Shown in pieces: positions 1 through 8,543 of a DNA stretch of 64,000 bases (the stretch's first letter is position 1; the number at the start of each line of letters is the position of its first letter). The stretch is from Brevibacillus brevis (GTDB lineage: Bacteria > Bacillota > Bacilli > Brevibacillales > Brevibacillaceae). A model generated the notes under the pieces. It searched no databases, was not told the origin of the DNA, and worked only from the letters and a program-made list of their open reading frames with translations. The stretch covers positions 4,267,501-4,331,500 of the forward strand of contig NZ_CP134050.1 of assembly GCF_031583145.1 (NCBI RefSeq), written 5' to 3'. The translations under genes and the position numbers were made by a program.

Positions 1-288
1 GGGTCCGACTACGGCTGTGGAGGGCTTGAGAAACATCAACGGCTCCTTGGGCAGATCCATCGCCATTTCCGAAACATGGTCCCGGTAATTCGCACCGATG
101 CAGACGATTTTGCTGGGCGCAGCCGGGGCGACCAATGTGACTTCGTCCATCGACAGCTCCAAACCCGTCATGATGGGCTTCGCTGTTTGGATCTTGTAGA
201 TATCTCCTTCGATCACGCGTACTTTGTGATCCTCTTCCACCATCCAGCCGTGCTTGATCTTGCCGTTGCGTTCATAACGAATAATCAT
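1..288 (-). CDS. Fumarylacetoacetate hydrolase (FAH) family protein, N-terminal part only
   Basis: The gene runs off the left edge; 96 codons from its ATG are visible. The start is supported by a GGGAGGAG ribosome-binding site just upstream. The visible part holds the small N-terminal domain of FAH-family hydrolases/isomerases and enters the catalytic fold with the family motif KIVCIGANYRDH, followed by PKEPLMFLKP. Members cleave or decarboxylate beta-keto acids, for example fumarylpyruvate, oxaloacetate or homoprotocatechuate intermediates. The metal-binding Glu/Glu/Asp residues lie outside the window, so the substrate cannot be guessed. It lies downstream of thiI on the same strand with a 33-base gap, so it may be read through from iscS-thiI. 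Confidence 0.85.
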   Translation of the reverse strand, partial: MIIRYERNGKIKHGWMVEEDHKVRVIEGDIYKIQTAKPIMTGLELSMDEVTLVAPAAPSKIVCIGANYRDHVSEMAMDLPKEPLMFLKPSTAVVGP

Positions 289-321
289 GGTACTCCTCCC
301 CCGTCACCACTATTTCTCCTG

Positions 322-1521
322 TCAGAACAAATCCGAGGCAACCTCTCGCGGCTTCGTCGTAATTTCTTCAACCACGGTACGGTTGACGGCATCGTCCACC
401 AAAGCCTCGACATCCAATGCTCCCTCGAATTTCTCCGCCAGATATGGCTTGGGACGCGTCACCGGATTTTTCGGCGTGAAGACCGTGCAGCAGTCTTCAT
501 AAGGCAGGATAGAGAGCTCGTACGTATCGATCCTGCGGGAAATCTCCGTAATCTCCGTCTTGTCCATCCCGATCAGGGGACGCAGCATCGGAATCGAGAT
601 CACCTTATTGATGGTATCCATGCTTTCCAGCGTTTGCGAGGCAACCTGCCCCAGGCTCTCCCCAGTAGCCAACGCCAATGCCTTGGTATTGGCTGCGACC
701 CGCTCCGAGATACGCATCATGAAGCGGCGCATGATGGTGATCAAGTAATCCTCCGGGCATTTCTCGCGGATCGCCGTCTGGATCTCGGTAAACGGCACCA
801 CGTGCAGGCGGACCGTTCCTCCCCATCTTGCGAGCTTTTGCGCCAGGTCGCGCACTTTCTCCAAGGAGCGCTCGCTCGTGTACGGATAGCTGTGGAAGTG
901 GATCGCTTCGAGCGTCACTCCCCGCTTCAGCATCATCCAACCGGCGACAGGACTGTCGATTCCGCCGGAAAGCAGCAGCAGAACCTTCCCGCTGACACCT
1001 ACCGGCAAACCACCCGGGCCCGGAACGGTTTCGCAGCTGATATACGTGCCTTCCGTGCGGATTTCGATATTCACAATGGCTTCCGGTTCATGCACGTCTA
1101 CTTTGATTTGAGGAAGCGCGCGCAAAATATGGGTACCGACCATGCGATTGACTTCCATGGAAGGAATCGGGTAGCGCTTGTCTGCCCGACGCGTCACGAC
1201 GCGGAACGTGCGTGGCTGCGGATTCATTTGCCGGATCAGCTCCAAAGACCGCTGCTTGATCGTCTCAATATCCGGATCCACCTGGATCGTCGGGCTGAAG
1301 GAAGAAATCCCGAAGACGCGCTTCAGTCGCTCCATGACCTCATGCGCATCTTCGCCGTGCAGCTCCACATACATCCGGCCGTAGTTGCGGCGGACCTTCA
1401 CCTTGTAAAAGGAACGAAGAACGCTTTTGACGCTGCGCACCAGCGTTTCTTCGAACGTATCGCGATTCTTGCCCTTGAGGGCCAATTCTCCGTAACGGAT
1501 CAAAATAACATCGTAGTTCAT
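322..1521 (-). CDS. thiI: tRNA uracil 4-sulfurtransferase ThiI
   Basis: 399 aa cytosolic enzyme that adenylates U8 of tRNA and inserts sulfur to make 4-thiouridine. An N-terminal ferredoxin-like/THUMP region is followed by the PP-loop ATPase motif SGGIDSPVAGW at about residue 185. There is no C-terminal rhodanese domain, as in Bacillus ThiI, which takes sulfur directly from a dedicated cysteine desulfurase; that partner lies 20 bases upstream. A longer in-frame start exists at 1584 inside iscS, but the ATG at 1521 has an AAGGAG site and begins the family N-terminus MNYDVILIRYGE. Probably co-transcribed with iscS. Confidence 0.96.
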   Translation of the reverse strand: MNYDVILIRYGELALKGKNRDTFEETLVRSVKSVLRSFYKVKVRRNYGRMYVELHGEDAHEVMERLKRVFGISSFSPTIQVDPDIETIKQRSLELIRQMNPQPRTFRVVTRRADKRYPIPSMEVNRMVGTHILRALPQIKVDVHEPEAIVNIEIRTEGTYISCETVPGPGGLPVGVSGKVLLLLSGGIDSPVAGWMMLKRGVTLEAIHFHSYPYTSERSLEKVRDLAQKLARWGGTVRLHVVPFTEIQTAIREKCPEDYLITIMRRFMMRISERVAANTKALALATGESLGQVASQTLESMDTINKVISIPMLRPLIGMDKTEITEISRRIDTYELSILPYEDCCTVFTPKNPVTRPKPYLAEKFEGALDVEALVDDAVNRTVVEEITTKPREVASDLF

Positions 1522-1541
1522 GTCTGTCTCCTTTATATGGG

Positions 1542-2693
1542 TTACGCTTTGACTTTCATCTGTGTACGCAGGCTGCTGACGCACTCTCCTAACGCGCTCA
1601 AAAAGCTCTTGATGTCTTCCTCCGTATTTTCCCGGCCCAAACTGATGCGCAGCGACGACAGCGCACAGTCGCGGTCGATGCCTGCAGAAACGAGAACGCG
1701 GCTCGGTTCATTCGCTTTGGACGAGCAAGCCGACTTGGTGGAAACCAGAAAACCGCGCTCTTCCAAGGCGTGCAGCAGTACCTCCGCTTTTACGCCGGGC
1801 ACGGAAATATTCATGATATGCGGCGCCGTGCCGCTCGCCGGGGTGTTGATCCGGCAGCCTTCGATCGCGGAAATGCCTTGGCGCAATTGCTGCAACAGCT
1901 TCTCCAAACGAGCGGTTTCGCCTGTTCCCAGTTCGCTCAGGATTCGGATCGCCTTTGCCATGCCGGCGATTGCAGGCAGGTTTTCGGTCCCCGACCGGAC
2001 GCCGCCTTCTTGCCCTCCGCCCATCAGGAGCGGGTGAATGATCAGGCCTTCCCGCTTGTAAAGAATCCCTACACCGCGAGGGCCGTAAAATTTGTGAGCC
2101 GACACGCTCAGAAGGTCAATCCCGGAATCCTTGAGACGCAAAGGGATCTTGCCAACAGCTTGCACCGCGTCCACGTGAAACAGCACTTTCGGAAATTGCT
2201 TGAGCCATTGACCGATCTCCGCAACGGGCTGGATGGTACCCAATTCGTTGTTCACATACATAACCGAAACGAGAATCGTATCCGGACGCATCGCCTTTTT
2301 GACATCTTCCAGCGATACCCGGCCATCCCGGTCCACCGGCAAATACGTCGTCGTAAAGCCCAGGCCTTCCAGCTGCTTGCAGACATCGTAAACAGCCGGA
2401 TGCTCGACCTGTGTCGTGATGATGTGCTTCCCTCGGTTTTGATATTGAAAGGCAACGCCTTTGATCGCCGTATTGTTGCTCTCGGTTCCGCCGGAAGTGA
2501 AAATGACTTCTCCCGGTTTGCAGCCGAGATACGATGCAGCCACCTCACGCGCCTGCTTGAGCACCGTCTCTGCCTCTACTCCCATCTGATGCAGGGAGGA
2601 GGGGTTTCCGTAATAGCTTTCCATGGCCCGTTTCATCGTCTCCACCACTTGGGGATGAGGGCGTGTCGTAGCACTATTGTCCAAGTAAATCAC
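1542..2693 (-). CDS. iscS: Cysteine desulfurase (NifS/IscS family, NifZ-like partner of ThiI)
   Basis: 383 aa PLP enzyme that converts cysteine to alanine and carries a persulfide. The N-terminus IYLDNSATTRPHP, PLP lysine motif SAHKFYGP (about K201) and mobile-loop active cysteine in STKSACSSKANEPSRVL (about C323) are all present. The GTG start at 2693 is chosen because it begins the family N-terminus and has AAGGA upstream; the open frame extends to 2780 without family similarity. In Bacillus the homologue NifZ is the dedicated sulfur donor to ThiI, and the immediate thiI neighbour supports that role here rather than general Fe-S assembly. Confidence 0.94.
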   Translation of the reverse strand: MIYLDNSATTRPHPQVVETMKRAMESYYGNPSSLHQMGVEAETVLKQAREVAASYLGCKPGEVIFTSGGTESNNTAIKGVAFQYQNRGKHIITTQVEHPAVYDVCKQLEGLGFTTTYLPVDRDGRVSLEDVKKAMRPDTILVSVMYVNNELGTIQPVAEIGQWLKQFPKVLFHVDAVQAVGKIPLRLKDSGIDLLSVSAHKFYGPRGVGILYKREGLIIHPLLMGGGQEGGVRSGTENLPAIAGMAKAIRILSELGTGETARLEKLLQQLRQGISAIEGCRINTPASGTAPHIMNISVPGVKAEVLLHALEERGFLVSTKSACSSKANEPSRVLVSAGIDRDCALSSLRISLGRENTEEDIKSFLSALGECVSSLRTQMKVKA

Positions 2694-2982
2694 CAGTACA
2701 CACCATCCTTGGGGGCGAGGTGCCCGATATCTACGCTTCATCATAACACGACTGTTCCCCGAACATACAGCGTAAAGCATGTTTCCCGCTTATTTTCCCC
2801 CAGATTTGGGGGATGGACAGCCAATTCTCGCCAATTCCGAGCGATCGTTCACACACTATTCACAGATGAAGCGCTTACATCCAGGAATAGGCTCTTTACA
2901 CCGCGAACCCTTTTCGTTAGAATTGTCAGTAAATTAAGAAAACCTTTTTACAAAAAGAAAAATCAACGAGGAGAGAGCAACC

Positions 2983-3129
2983 ATGACGACACAAGCCATG
3001 CAAGAAAAAATCACCAAGATGGAGGCAGAACTGAAGCGCCTCCAAGCCGAGCTCGCAAAAATGAGCAAGAGCACCCCTCCGATCAACCGGTCTGATGTCG
3101 CATACCTAAATGAGGTGTACAACGGGTGA
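2983..3129 (+). CDS. Small coiled-coil protein, function unknown
   Basis: 48 aa. An ATG preceded by GAGGAGAG at good spacing opens a short frame whose residues 5-28 form a regular charged heptad pattern (KITKMEAELKRLQAELAKM), followed by a polar tail ending in YLNEVYNG. The composition and ribosome-binding site make it a credible gene. It stands alone between iscS (divergent) and dapF (convergent). A short helical coiled coil could act as an oligomerising tag or adaptor, but nothing assigns a function. An overlapping antisense frame (2934-3215) lacks a comparable start site. Confidence 0.6.
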   Translation: MTTQAMQEKITKMEAELKRLQAELAKMSKSTPPINRSDVAYLNEVYNG

Positions 3130-3216
3130 CCATTCCCTTCCTTTGTGATCAACAGCGTGGTGACGGCATGAAACGTATTGCCCGAAACCACGCTACTTTT
3201 GTGTTTGCGATCCAAT

Positions 3217-3253
3217 AAAAACCGCTTCGGTCAAGGTGACGGAAGCGGTTTTT
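3217..3253 (-). terminator. Bidirectional intrinsic terminator (dapF / small gene)
   Basis: Perfect 12-base inverted repeat AAAAACCGCTTC / GAAGCGGTTTTT with a 13-base loop and T runs on both strands, just beyond the 3' end of dapF. Confidence 0.85.
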
Positions 3254-3262
3254 GTTTGCCTT

Positions 3263-4123
3263 CTATTTATAGGGGATCGGGCCGTGATAAACGCCCGTGA
3301 ACACTTCTTGCGCAGGTCCAGTCATGAACACCCGGTTATCCTCTTCCCGCCACTCAATGAACAGGTCGCCTCCCGCCAAGTGAACGGTCACCGTTCGATC
3401 CGTCTTGCCGCTCAAAATGGCGGCGACAGCAGCCGCACAAGCTCCCGTGCCACAGGCCAGCGTGACCCCGGAGCCCCTTTCCCACACGCGGAAAAGAATC
3501 TCCTGCCGGTCGATGATTTGAATGAACTCGACGTTCGTCCGCTCAGGGAACCACTCGTGAAACTCGATTTTCGGACCGTACTTGAGCACGTCTTCGTCGC
3601 GGACTTCGTCCATAAACAGGATGGCGTGCGGATTGCCCATCGACACCGCCGTCATGGTAAACGCTTCACCGTCGACCTCGATCGTCTCTTCCAACGCTTT
3701 CTCTTCGGGAATGCCGGTCATGGGGATGGCTGCCCGCTCAAATCGAGGTTCTCCCATGTCGATCGTGACCTGCTCCACCTTTTCATCCTCGCCAAGAGAG
3801 ACGATCGGAGTGACAATTCCCCCCAGCGTTTCTACCGTAAACGTCCGTTCCTTCGTCAAACCGTGGTCATACACGTACTTGCTGACACAGCGCAGCCCGT
3901 TCCCGCAATTCTTCGCTTCACTGCCGTCGTTGTTGAATACGCGCATGCGAAAATCCGCGCGTTCCGATGGCAAAATCAAGATCAACCCGTCTCCGCCGAT
4001 GCCGAAATGGCGGTCGCTTACCCGCCGCGCCAGCTCGGGGAGATCTACCCCTGACAGATCTTCCGCGAAGCAGTTGACATACACGTAATCGTTTCCCAGT
4101 CCATGCAATTTGGTAAATTTCAT
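3263..4123 (-). CDS. dapF: Diaminopimelate epimerase
   Basis: 286 aa cytosolic, cofactor-independent racemase converting LL- to meso-diaminopimelate for lysine and peptidoglycan. Both catalytic cysteines are in their motifs: NCGNGLRC (C73) and LACGTGACA (C224), one in each half of the pseudo-symmetric fold. The N-terminus MKFTKLHGLGNDY is typical and follows a GAGGAGAG site, fixing the start at 4123. Length matches the family. It is a single-gene unit with its own terminator; the divergent neighbour is a DUF84 gene. Confidence 0.97.
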   Translation of the reverse strand: MKFTKLHGLGNDYVYVNCFAEDLSGVDLPELARRVSDRHFGIGGDGLILILPSERADFRMRVFNNDGSEAKNCGNGLRCVSKYVYDHGLTKERTFTVETLGGIVTPIVSLGEDEKVEQVTIDMGEPRFERAAIPMTGIPEEKALEETIEVDGEAFTMTAVSMGNPHAILFMDEVRDEDVLKYGPKIEFHEWFPERTNVEFIQIIDRQEILFRVWERGSGVTLACGTGACAAAVAAILSGKTDRTVTVHLAGGDLFIEWREEDNRVFMTGPAQEVFTGVYHGPIPYK

Positions 4124-4201
4124 GGTTCTCTCCTCTTTTTCTCGAAAATTTCTGTCTCTAGTATTAGCCCTATCTTAACACAACACACCCGTCCGTAGGG
4201 A

Positions 4202-4218
4202 AGTGGTATACTACCACT
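4202..4218. promoter_or_regulatory. 17-bp palindrome, possible operator upstream of the DUF84 gene
   Basis: AGTGGTA and TACCACT are exact 7-base inverted arms around a 3-base centre, 31 bases before the ATG at 4249. The centre contains TATACT, a possible -10 box, but no good -35 box is at proper spacing. No cognate regulator is known. Confidence 0.3.
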
Positions 4219-4248
4219 AGTTTATCGCGAGAGCAGGAGGAATGTCCC

Positions 4249-4779
4249 ATGGATTTTTCTGTTTGCCGCTATGCACTGGGCACAACCAATGAAGCGAAAA
4301 AATCTGCTGTCCGCATGGCGACCGGGGTGGAGCCCGTCTGCATAAAGGTGCCTTCCGGCGTATCTGCCCAGCCCATGTCGGAAGTGGAGACGATCGAGGG
4401 CGCGATCAACCGGGCGAAAGCTGCATATTCCGGGGTGCCGGACGCCCGGATCGGACTGGGTCTGGAGGGGGGCTTGACGTACGACGAACGCGTCACGCAG
4501 CAATGGTACCTTATTTCGGTATGCGCCGCCTGGAACGGCTCCAAGCTTTCAGTGGGTAAAGGCGTTGCCTTCCCCATCCCGAATCAGGCAGTGGAGCGAA
4601 TCCGAAAGGAAGGCATTGAACTGAGTGCAGTCATCGACGAATGGAGCGGCGCGACCGGAACCAACCACGGCGGCGGCGCTTACGGCCTATTGACGGAAGG
4701 GCGGATTCACAGAGCCGATGTGTTTCGCGATGCGGTTACCGCTGCGATCACGCCCTATTTTTCGCGATTTTATTCGTGA
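4249..4779 (+). CDS. DUF84 family inosine/xanthosine triphosphatase-like protein (YjjX type)
   Basis: 176 aa. The N-terminal ALGTTNEAKKSAV matches the nucleotide-binding start of DUF84/YjjX NTPases, which remove non-canonical ITP and XTP from the pool. Later motifs GLGLEGGLTYD (about residues 65-75) and GATGTNHGGGAYGLLT (about 135-150) fit the same fold. Start ATG follows GCAGGAGG. It is a single gene with a strong downstream terminator. Phosphatase activity is inferred from the family; DUF84 members differ in substrate. Confidence 0.85.
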   Translation: MDFSVCRYALGTTNEAKKSAVRMATGVEPVCIKVPSGVSAQPMSEVETIEGAINRAKAAYSGVPDARIGLGLEGGLTYDERVTQQWYLISVCAAWNGSKLSVGKGVAFPIPNQAVERIRKEGIELSAVIDEWSGATGTNHGGGAYGLLTEGRIHRADVFRDAVTAAITPYFSRFYS

Positions 4780-4790
4780 ACAGACCATGC

Positions 4791-4827
4791 AAAACACCTC
4801 CCCAGACATTTCTGGGGAGGTGTTTTT
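4791..4827 (+). terminator. Intrinsic terminator after the DUF84 gene
   Basis: 16-base inverted repeat AAAACACCTCCCCAGA / TCTGGGGAGGTGTTTT with a 4-base loop, ending in T5. It also serves the convergent membrane-protein gene. Confidence 0.9.
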
Positions 4828-4839
4828 GGAATGGCACTT

Positions 4840-5421
4840 TTACCGGGCCGTGTAGAAGGGGTAGATCACAAGCGCACCCAAAATGGCGATCGCCCCTACA
4901 ATCATCGCCCAGGCACCCAGCGAACGGGAATTGCGTCGATACGCCAGATAACCAAGAACCATCCCGATGGGTGCGATCAAGTACGGCATCAAGAACAGGG
5001 ACAGGATCGAAAGCCCCAGCCCCGTCATGCCGATACCGCTCGCCCCATTTTCCCGGCCATCCTCGTCCCGATTTTCACGAACCGTGCGGTGTGCCCGAAC
5101 GGGTTCCGCGATCTCGGCAGCAGTCTCCGCGTCGTTATCCCGTACACCCGCGACTCTGTAATGCTCTTCGCGTGTGCGGTCTACGCCGTCCAGACGGTCC
5201 GAAAAATCGTTTTCTACCCGAGCCGACTCCCCTGTGTAACGCTCCGTGTGCGTATACGGGTCGTACTGAATTCTGCGCATTCGGGCCTGTTTCTCGTCTT
5301 CGTCAAACGCAGCCTCGGTCCACGCATCAGCAGCAAACTCCGTATCGTGCAGATCGACTGTCTCGGAAAAACCGGTATCTTCCTTCCGCTTCGCATTCAT
5401 ACGTTCGTTTCGGTCCGACAT
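4840..5421 (-). CDS. Predicted membrane protein with charged N-terminus and DUF4190-like C-terminus
   Basis: 193 aa. Residues 1 to about 125 are hydrophilic and rich in Asp, Glu and Arg; two hydrophobic segments follow (GLGLSILSLFLMPYLIAPIG, then AWAMIVGAIAILGALVIYP) and the protein ends YPFYTAR. The helical pair with a GYLAYRRNSRSLG connector resembles DUF4190-type membrane domains. The frame opens at TTG 5445, but ATG 5421 has AAGGGG at 11 bases and is preferred. The long acidic head would lie on one face of the membrane. Function unknown; monocistronic, convergent with the DUF84 gene. Confidence 0.75.
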   Translation of the reverse strand: MSDRNERMNAKRKEDTGFSETVDLHDTEFAADAWTEAAFDEDEKQARMRRIQYDPYTHTERYTGESARVENDFSDRLDGVDRTREEHYRVAGVRDNDAETAAEIAEPVRAHRTVRENRDEDGRENGASGIGMTGLGLSILSLFLMPYLIAPIGMVLGYLAYRRNSRSLGAWAMIVGAIAILGALVIYPFYTAR

Positions 5422-5515
5422 AGCATGCTCAGCCCCTTTTGGCAAAGGATTTGTTGGTGAAGGAAGTAGCCTTATTCTCTGCCTTGGGTGTACAATTTAA
5501 ACTGGAGGCGAGAGG

Positions 5516-6106
5516 ATGAGACCTGACAAAGTCCTAACCATTGGCATTGACATCGACGGAACTGTAACGTCACCCAGCAGTATTGTCCCTATGATGAACG
5601 AAAGCTTTGGAAAAGATTTGCGATATGAAGACTGCTACGAATACAACCTGGCGAACGTGTACAACATCACGGACGAGGAATTTGACCAGTGGCTGGAGGA
5701 TAATGGGGAGCGCCTGTACGACGAGGCCCCCGTACACGGCAGTGCTGATCGCATCCTGCAGTCGTGGCACCCTCACTACAAGCTGGTTTATATCAGCGCA
5801 CGCGAAGCGCGTCACCGCGATGTCACGATAAACTGGTTTTCAAGGTACAGCATTCCGTATCACGAGGTCGACTTGATCGGCTCGCACGACAAGTTGGCAG
5901 CTGCAAAAAGATGGGGCGTCGATCTGTTCCTGGAAGACCGGCTGGAAAACGCCTTGCAGCTGTCACAAGCCCTGCAAATCCCTGTCTTTCTGTTCGACAC
6001 CCCTTACAACCAGGGCGAATTGCCTTCGCTGATTCACCGCGTCTCGACGTGGGAGGAAGTACATGACTATGTTGAGAGGCTGTCCCTTCGCAAAAGCAGC
6101 GTGTAA
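5516..6106 (+). CDS. HAD-superfamily 5'(3')-nucleotidase-like protein (YqfW / NT5C type)
   Basis: 196 aa. HAD motif I is IGIDIDGTVT (nucleophile and acid/base Asp pair, residues 11-13); motif II region LVYISAREARHRD; motif III lysine in GSHDKLAAAKRWG; motif IV VDLFLEDRLENA. This set fits the NT5C/YqfW group acting on nucleoside monophosphates or other small phosphoesters. GGAGG lies 7 bases before the ATG. A terminator follows directly, so it is monocistronic. Substrate not determinable from sequence. Confidence 0.85.
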   Translation: MRPDKVLTIGIDIDGTVTSPSSIVPMMNESFGKDLRYEDCYEYNLANVYNITDEEFDQWLEDNGERLYDEAPVHGSADRILQSWHPHYKLVYISAREARHRDVTINWFSRYSIPYHEVDLIGSHDKLAAAKRWGVDLFLEDRLENALQLSQALQIPVFLFDTPYNQGELPSLIHRVSTWEEVHDYVERLSLRKSSV

Positions 6107-6111
6107 GAAGC

Positions 6112-6146
6112 AAAAAGACGTATCGCCGTGAGGGATACGTCTTTTT
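6112..6146 (+). terminator. Intrinsic terminator between the HAD gene and the DUF1540 gene
   Basis: 13-base stem AAAAAGACGTATC / GATACGTCTTTTT with a 9-base loop; T runs on both strands, so probably bidirectional. Confidence 0.85.
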
Positions 6147-6158
6147 CGCCAAAAGCAG

Positions 6159-6383
6159 TTACTTGCCGGATTTCGATTTCGGCTTGAACGTCAGACAACA
6201 GGTTTCGGACGATGTGCTCGCTTTGTCTTGATGTTCCGTATCATGGCCGTGCTCATCAGCAAACTCTTCATTGTAGTTTGCGTTCGCATGGGCGTCGATT
6301 TCCACCATGATTTCGTCAGCGCTGCACAAGTTTCCTTGTGCCCAGTATACGCAATTGGCTACGCTGCATTTTACTTGTGGCAT
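6159..6383 (-). CDS. DUF1540 domain protein, small Cys-rich
   Basis: 74 aa. The N-terminal PQVKCSVANCVYWAQGNLCSADEIMVEI carries the Cys-x4-Cys-x8-Cys spacing of DUF1540, with a further CC pair near residue 61 (SSETCCLTFKP). The cysteines probably bind a metal such as zinc. The middle is acidic and His-rich (ADEHGHDTEHQDK). Found widely in spore formers and clostridia, with no firm function. GGGGGTGATAAGG precedes the ATG. Confidence 0.88.
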   Translation of the reverse strand: MPQVKCSVANCVYWAQGNLCSADEIMVEIDAHANANYNEEFADEHGHDTEHQDKASTSSETCCLTFKPKSKSGK

Positions 6384-6493
6384 CCCTTATCACCCCCTAG
6401 GGGCTATCCTTCACATCACCGCAGCAGGTTATACTTTTCAGACGCGGGAAAAAACTTACGGCGCCTGTTCTTCTGCCAGAAGGGGAATCGCAC

Positions 6494-7273
6494 ATGACAA
6501 GCATTCGAATCGTAGTTATCACAGGAGCGACAAGCGGACTCGGCCACGCACTCGTGCGCCTGCATCTGGAAAAAGGAGACGTCGTCGTCGCTACCGGCAG
6601 AAAAATGCCGGGACTGCAAGCATTGGCCAAGGAGCATTCGTCTAGCGAGCGACTCCACACGCATTTGTTTGACGTATCGGACAAGCAGGCGGCGACGCAG
6701 TTGGCCGATTGGGTCTTTGCGCGCTTTGGGCGCTGCGACCTTTTGTACAACAATGCGGGAACGGCCGTGTTCGCTCCCTTCGCACAGATGAGCGGCAGCG
6801 AGGTCGAAGAAATGGTGCAGACGAACATTGTCGGCGTCATGTACACCACCCGCGCCTTTTTGCCGATGATGCAACAGGCGTGCTCCGGACATATCGTCAA
6901 CATCGCCTCGCTTGCGGGCCAGGTGGCCACAGCCAAAGCAGCTGTGTATGCTGCGAGCAAAGCGGCGGTCATCCGTTTTAGCGAAGGGCTCCGCCATGAG
7001 CTGGAGCCCTATGGCATCCGGGTCACCTGCGCGATGCCGGGACCGATCGACACCCCGTTTCTCGACCGCGCAGATCGGACAGGCTCATACCGTACAAAGG
7101 TCAGCCGCTATCTGCTGACGCCGGAGCAGACGGCTGGGCGGATTCTCAACGCGGTAGAAAAAGGCAAGGCGGAAGTGGCCATGCCTTTGCGCCTTCACTA
7201 TCTGTCCCTACTCTACGCCCTCTTTCCCCATAGCGTGAAGCGGCTCGTCGCCCCGCTGCTCAACCGCAAGTGA
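6494..7273 (+). CDS. Short-chain dehydrogenase/reductase (SDR)
   Basis: 259 aa NAD(P)-dependent oxidoreductase. The Rossmann motif TGATSGLG is at residues 10-17, NNAG at about 91, the catalytic serine in NIASLAG at about 138 and the YxxxK motif YAASK at about 154. The C-terminal part is hydrophobic (ending near LPLRLHYLSLLYALFPH), as in classical SDRs of the retinol-dehydrogenase-like/YqjQ group that may touch membranes. Its last 66 bases overlap the end of the convergent MFS gene. Substrate unknown. Confidence 0.92.
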   Translation: MTSIRIVVITGATSGLGHALVRLHLEKGDVVVATGRKMPGLQALAKEHSSSERLHTHLFDVSDKQAATQLADWVFARFGRCDLLYNNAGTAVFAPFAQMSGSEVEEMVQTNIVGVMYTTRAFLPMMQQACSGHIVNIASLAGQVATAKAAVYAASKAAVIRFSEGLRHELEPYGIRVTCAMPGPIDTPFLDRADRTGSYRTKVSRYLLTPEQTAGRILNAVEKGKAEVAMPLRLHYLSLLYALFPHSVKRLVAPLLNRK

Positions 7274-8509
7274 CGGTTTGTCCAGCTGCCGCAGCGCCAC
7301 AAACGCGGCTCCCGCTGCGAGCAGGCACACGAGAGCTCCTGCTCCAAACAGTCCCTGTACTCCCAGGAAGGGAATCAAAAGACCCGAGACAGCGGCTCCT
7401 GCCGGCATTCCCGTCCCCGTGATCGTGCGAATGCTGGTCATGACCCTCCCGAGCAGATCGTTCGGCACCTGCTTTTGCAGATAGCTCCGGTACAAAATGT
7501 TGTAAGGCGAATAACTGAACCCGGCAAGCGCCATCGCCACCATCGCGACCTCCAGACGGGAGAACAGGGCAAGCGGCAGCGTCGTAATCCCCCATGCCGC
7601 AATAATTCCCGCCAACGTCGCCCCCAGCGGCACTTTCCACGTCACCGTAGAGAAGAACAACGAGCCCAGCAAAGCCCCGATCGCCAGCGAAGACCAGAGC
7701 ATCCCCAAGGCGACCGATCCCCCGCCCAAATCTTGATTGGCATAGAGCGGAAGCGCCACCTCGATCGGCCCGTACGCCATATTGAACAAAAAGGTAAAAA
7801 AGACGAGAGCGAGCATCTGTCTTTTGGTAAACAAATAGCGGTAGCCCGTCCGCATGTCGCGAAGCAGCGAGCGCACATACCCTCCCGCATTCTCCTTCAC
7901 AGCCGAAGCTGCAGCTGGAACTTGGGAGCTTTTTGCCTGCCTTGGCAATCGCGAAAAGCAAAACGCACAGATGAAGAAGCTGGCGGCGTCGATCAGAAGC
8001 ACGTAGGCTTCGCCGATCAGTCCGATCAACACCCCTGCCAATGCCGGACCGAACATGTAGACGATCTGCCATTGGCTTTCCATGACCCCGTTGGCTCTGA
8101 CCAGATGCTTCGGATCAGTCACGAGGCTCGGAAGCATGGTCTGTGCCCCCGCAGTGCTGAGCGGAGATAAAATTCCTGCGATCACAATGAGCACGTAAAT
8201 GACAGCAAGAGGTACCTGCTCGGCCAGCAGCAAGGCGACGAGCAGGATAAAAATCAGCCCCCGCACAACATTGTCGACCATGATCAGCTTTCTCCGTTCA
8301 TAGCGATCCAGCAGCACCCCCGCCACCAGACCGGAAAAAACAGCCGGGAGCATGTACGCCAGAATGACTCCGCCCATCGCTGCAGATGATCCTGTCTTCT
8401 TCATGACGAACCACGTCAGACCCATCCAGCCAAACTGATCTCCCAGTGCAGACAGAAGCATTCCCAGCCAGTACCAGCGAAAAGAAGGCTGTCGCCACAA
8501 TTCTTTCAT
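7208..8509 (-). CDS. MFS transporter, DHA3-type efflux permease
   Basis: 433 aa inner-membrane protein with about 12 hydrophobic helices. Features are the first-helix motif WLGMLLSALGDQFGWMGLTW, the A-motif-like loop DRYERRKLIMVDN between helices 2 and 3, and LLGRVMTSIRTITG late in the chain. This family (MefA/EntS-like) exports drugs or siderophores by proton antiport. The frame opens at 8575, but a TTGAAA-17-TACAAT promoter at 8544-8572 puts transcription start near 8537 and AAAAGGAAG precedes ATG 8509, so 8509 is used. Its 3' end overlaps the SDR gene antisense by 66 bases. Confidence 0.88.
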   Translation of the reverse strand: MKELWRQPSFRWYWLGMLLSALGDQFGWMGLTWFVMKKTGSSAAMGGVILAYMLPAVFSGLVAGVLLDRYERRKLIMVDNVVRGLIFILLVALLLAEQVPLAVIYVLIVIAGILSPLSTAGAQTMLPSLVTDPKHLVRANGVMESQWQIVYMFGPALAGVLIGLIGEAYVLLIDAASFFICAFCFSRLPRQAKSSQVPAAASAVKENAGGYVRSLLRDMRTGYRYLFTKRQMLALVFFTFLFNMAYGPIEVALPLYANQDLGGGSVALGMLWSSLAIGALLGSLFFSTVTWKVPLGATLAGIIAAWGITTLPLALFSRLEVAMVAMALAGFSYSPYNILYRSYLQKQVPNDLLGRVMTSIRTITGTGMPAGAAVSGLLIPFLGVQGLFGAGALVCLLAAGAAFVALRQLDKPSLAVEQRGDEPLHAMGKEGVE

Positions 8510-8543
8510 GTTCATCTTCCTTTTCTTACCGGATGTTTCCTCC

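Noticed and set aside
76-2037. 653-codon plus-strand open frame opposite thiI and iscS
   Set aside because: Exact antisense of two well-identified genes; no ribosome-binding site or family motif. GC-rich third positions make such shadow frames common here.
2866-2880. ATGAAGCGCTTACAT as a cre site before the 48-aa gene
   Set aside because: One base short of proper cre spacing between half-sites, and no promoter is evident beside it.
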